Positions 4,875 through 6,638 of a stretch of 6,638 bases of DNA are shown piece by piece (position 1 is the stretch's first letter; each line of letters starts with the position of its first letter). Both the position numbers and the translations under genes were made by a program. The notes under the pieces were generated by a model. The model worked only from the letters and a program-made list of their open reading frames with translations, was not told the DNA's origin and did not search any database. This stretch comes from Bacteroidota bacterium (GTDB taxonomy: Bacteria > Bacteroidota > Bacteroidia > Chitinophagales > Chitinophagaceae): assembly GCA_947447835.1 (NCBI GenBank), contig CANFLP010000094.1, forward strand, positions 1-6,638. Reading direction: 5' to 3'.

Positions 4875-5288
4875 ATGGCAGAAAATACAAATCAAGAAAA
4901 TCAATATTACAATATTCCTATCGCCTACAGAAAGATGAAAAACCTGCATATTATTTTTTGGTTGTTTAAAGACATTGCCTGGTGTATGGTTTGGAGACCA
5001 TTGGGTATTATGATGATAATCCCTACCCTATTTATTTCGATAGTGATTGCATGGAGAACTAGACAAATATTTTCAGAACTATGTCACAATTTGGCCATTG
5101 TAGTATGGATTACAGCAAACTCTTTTTGGATGTGTAGCGAATTTTTTAAAGTAGACAACGTAATCGTATACAAGGACATCACTGTAAAACATTTAGCGAT
5201 GATTCCTTTTTTAACAGGGGTACTCATTTTAGCTTTCTACTATTTGATTCATAAGCCAAGACACGAAAAGGAAACAGCGACACTTTAA
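4875..5288 (+). CDS. Four-helix integral membrane protein, function unknown
   Basis: This protein of 137 residues has about four hydrophobic helices, near residues 24-40, 42-60, 68-90 and 106-125, with a short polar N-terminus (MAENTNQENQ) and a charged C-terminal tail (HKPRHEKETATL). Polar and aromatic residues sit inside or beside the helices: FWLFKD (28-33), SELCHN (67-72), WITANSFWMCSEFF (78-91). Such residues look conserved in character and could bind a ligand or cofactor, but I recognise no named family. The ATG at 4875 follows AAGAAG immediately, too close to serve as a normal ribosome-binding site. It lies 41 bp after the oxidoreductase stop without a terminator between, so cotranscription is possible. 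It converges on the MFS gene 16 bp further on. Confidence 0.8.
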   Translation: MAENTNQENQYYNIPIAYRKMKNLHIIFWLFKDIAWCMVWRPLGIMMIIPTLFISIVIAWRTRQIFSELCHNLAIVVWITANSFWMCSEFFKVDNVIVYKDITVKHLAMIPFLTGVLILAFYYLIHKPRHEKETATL

Positions 5289-5304
5289 AATAAAGTAAGA
5301 CTAG

Positions 5305-6456
5305 CTACAAATATTTTTTTAATTTGTTTGCTTGAATAAAAGTTGAAATCCCTAACAAGCTTATGGATAAAAACGCCCATCTTAACCCTATCGCTTGAGA
5401 TAAGAAGCCTATAATGGGTGGCCCAATTAAAAAGCCAAAAAAACCAATACTAGAAACAGATGCTAAGTCAATGCTAGCCCTTCCTGGTGCAGCATTACGC
5501 CCTACTGTTCCATAAATAGTGGGTATCACTGACGATACACCAAAACCCACTAACATAAAGCCAATACTACTTATAATTATATGCGGAAATGACACAGCAA
5601 TGATTAATCCCAATGTTACAATCAAACCACTTAACATTAATTGTTTTCTTGCTCCCCAATAATTAATTAATGCATCTGCAAACATTCTTCCAGTAGTCAT
5701 ACATGCCATAAAACTTATATACCCTATTGTTCGCCATTGTTCAGATACCCTTACAACATCTTGAAAGTACACTCCACTCCAGTCAAACATCATTCCTTCA
5801 CAAATCATATTACTCAACGCTACTAAACCAAACTGTAATAATAAGGGACTTGGCTTGTTCCACATTTTTGAAACAGGTTGCGTGCTTTTTTCACCAGTTA
5901 ATAAATAATGTCTTGAGAAAAATAAAAATGTCCATCCTAAAACGGCCACTGTAACAAATTGTTGTAAAGGGGAAATTGAATTAGCTACAAAAATACCACC
6001 AATTAAACCTCCGGTAAAACCAGCCAAACTCCAAAATCCATGAAAGGTAGAAACAATGCTTTTGTCAAATAATTTAGCCAATGATGCTGCTTGTGTATTT
6101 ACAGATACATTAAACATATTGCCTGTCATGCCAAACAAAAATAAACATATCGCTAACTGTGTCGTATTTGTAGCTACACCCAAACTCATTAATGTAAGCG
6201 GATAAATGAGCGATGCAATAGTCACAATATTTTTACTGCCATGCTTGGCCGTTAAACTACCCGAAATAGGGATACCTAAAAATGAGCCAATAGGAAGAAA
6301 AAATAACAGCCCACCAAAAGCTCCATCACTTAAACTTAAATGCATTTTAATGTCAGGAATACGGCTTGCCCAGCTTGAAAAACATATACCCGCTAAAAAG
6401 AAATAGCCAGATAGGATAATACGTCTGGATTTTAATGAAATGATGGACTCTGTCAT
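5305..6456 (-). CDS. MFS transporter, YbjJ/MosC-like
   Basis: This 383-residue inner-membrane protein has a hydrophobic pattern consistent with 12 helices, typical of the major facilitator superfamily. Features pointing to the YbjJ/MosC-like group are SSWASRIPDIK (27-37) after the first helix, LSDGAFG (42-48), a motif-A-like GSLTAKHGSKN (66-76), STFHGFWSLAG (136-146), EGMMFDWSGVYFQD (220-233) and GPPIIGFLSQAIGLRW (345-360). The polar central loop near 186-202 divides the two halves. The substrate is unknown; the group also resembles fucose permease-like carriers, so a small solute or efflux role is possible. The ATG at 6456 gives MTESIISLKSRR just before helix 1. An upstream Met at 6543 would add 29 polar residues and overlap the aspS start on the other strand, so it is rejected. 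The gene ends 16 bp from the convergent membrane-protein gene. Confidence 0.92.
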   Translation of the reverse strand: MTESIISLKSRRIILSGYFFLAGICFSSWASRIPDIKMHLSLSDGAFGGLLFFLPIGSFLGIPISGSLTAKHGSKNIVTIASLIYPLTLMSLGVATNTTQLAICLFLFGMTGNMFNVSVNTQAASLAKLFDKSIVSTFHGFWSLAGFTGGLIGGIFVANSISPLQQFVTVAVLGWTFLFFSRHYLLTGEKSTQPVSKMWNKPSPLLLQFGLVALSNMICEGMMFDWSGVYFQDVVRVSEQWRTIGYISFMACMTTGRMFADALINYWGARKQLMLSGLIVTLGLIIAVSFPHIIISSIGFMLVGFGVSSVIPTIYGTVGRNAAPGRASIDLASVSSIGFFGFLIGPPIIGFLSQAIGLRWAFLSISLLGISTFIQANKLKKYL

Positions 6457-6460
6457 ACCG

Positions 6461-6468
6461 CAAAGATG
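6461..6468 (-). promoter_or_regulatory. TAnnTTTG-like box 4 nt before the MFS start
   Basis: On the minus strand CATCTTTG differs from TAnnTTTG only at the first base and ends 4 nt before the ATG at 6456. If used, the transcript would start at or near the start codon and be leaderless. No other TAnnTTTG-like site was found between this ATG and the aspS start. It is a tentative call. Confidence 0.3.
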
Positions 6469-6489
6469 AGGATTTTCTAGGAATTGGGC

Positions 6490-6497
6490 TATATTTG
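6490..6497 (+). promoter_or_regulatory. aspS promoter, -7 element TATATTTG
   Basis: TATATTTG matches TAnnTTTG exactly and ends 28 nt before the aspS ATG, implying a leader of about 22 nt. A TTTT at 6473-6476 lies 13 bp upstream, too close for a standard -33 element. It faces away from the box before the MFS gene. Confidence 0.55.
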
Positions 6498-6525
6498 CAG
6501 TCCTATCATATTTCAATAGTTTTAT

Positions 6526-6638
6526 ATGTATCGTACACACCATTGTGGAGAGTTAAATATCCAATCTGTAGGTAATAATGTAACCTTAGCTGGATGGGTT
6601 CAAACCATTCGTAAATTCGGGGCCATCACTTTTGTGGA
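6526..6638 (+). CDS. aspS: Aspartyl-tRNA synthetase, N-terminal fragment (3' part outside window)
   Basis: Thirty-seven codons are visible, starting MYRTHHCGELN, then VGNNVTLAGWVQTIRKFGAITFV. This is the start of the anticodon-binding OB fold of class II AspRS. The order [YR]THxCGEL, VTLxGWV and ITFVD is the family's hallmark and separates it from AsnRS and LysRS. The protein normally runs to about 580-600 residues, so nearly all of it lies past the right edge, including the catalytic domain. It charges tRNA-Asp in the cytosol. There is no Shine-Dalgarno. A TATATTTG box lies upstream. The gene is divergent from the MFS transporter. Confidence 0.93.
   Translation, partial: MYRTHHCGELNIQSVGNNVTLAGWVQTIRKFGAITFV

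Noticed and set aside
5727..6406. Short plus-strand open frames over the MFS gene
   Set aside because: They are antisense to a well-supported transporter gene, with no motif or upstream signal of their own.
6457..6543. N-terminal extension of the MFS protein to the Met at 6543
   Set aside because: The extra 29 residues are polar and unlike a transporter N-terminus, and they would overlap the start of aspS on the other strand.
1..6638. CRISPR array, IS element, tRNA/rRNA, toxin-antitoxin or defence cassette
   Set aside because: No regularly spaced repeats, transposase-like frame, terminal inverted repeats, tRNA-like fold or paired small toxin genes were seen on either strand.

Overview
The window is AT-rich chromosomal DNA from a member of the Bacteroidota, most likely of the Chitinophagaceae/Sphingobacteriia side. 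Four observations support this. The housekeeping proteins (AccB, AccC, EF-P, SucD, AspS) read as Bacteroidota versions. The genes lack Shine-Dalgarno sequences. Several starts are preceded by the Bacteroidota -7 promoter element TAnnTTTG. The secreted protein has a signal peptide ending in NAQ. Assignment below phylum level is an inference from protein flavour only.

Layout from left to right. Positions 1-1471 hold a minus-strand accB-accC operon for biotin carboxyl carrier protein and biotin carboxylase, the first half-reaction of acetyl-CoA carboxylase; accC runs off the left edge. Upstream of accB is a leader with a perfect palindrome and helically phased short repeats, then an intrinsic terminator that closes the minus-strand efp gene (elongation factor P). 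efp and the plus-strand sucD (succinyl-CoA synthetase alpha) are divergent and share a 147-bp intergenic region with one TAnnTTTG box on each strand. Three successive hairpins follow sucD, two of them terminator-like.

Positions 3365-5288 form a plus-strand block of less familiar genes: a small secreted beta-rich protein of unknown function, a DAO-family FAD oxidoreductase that begins with TTG two bases after the previous stop, and a four-helix membrane protein of unknown function. A minus-strand MFS transporter of the YbjJ/MosC type converges on this block with only a 16-bp gap. It is divergent from aspS (aspartyl-tRNA synthetase), whose first 37 codons end the window.

Most of the window is core metabolism and translation; there is no mobile element, CRISPR array, RNA gene or defence cassette. 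The most notable point is EF-P, whose conserved tip carries Arg32 in a KTARAAA loop in place of the usual PGKG lysine loop. This resembles the arginine-type EF-Ps that are rhamnosylated by EarP in some Proteobacteria. Other points worth a look are TTTG boxes exactly 4 nt before two start codons (possible leaderless mRNAs), the accB leader architecture, and the TTG-started oxidoreductase coupled to a secreted protein.
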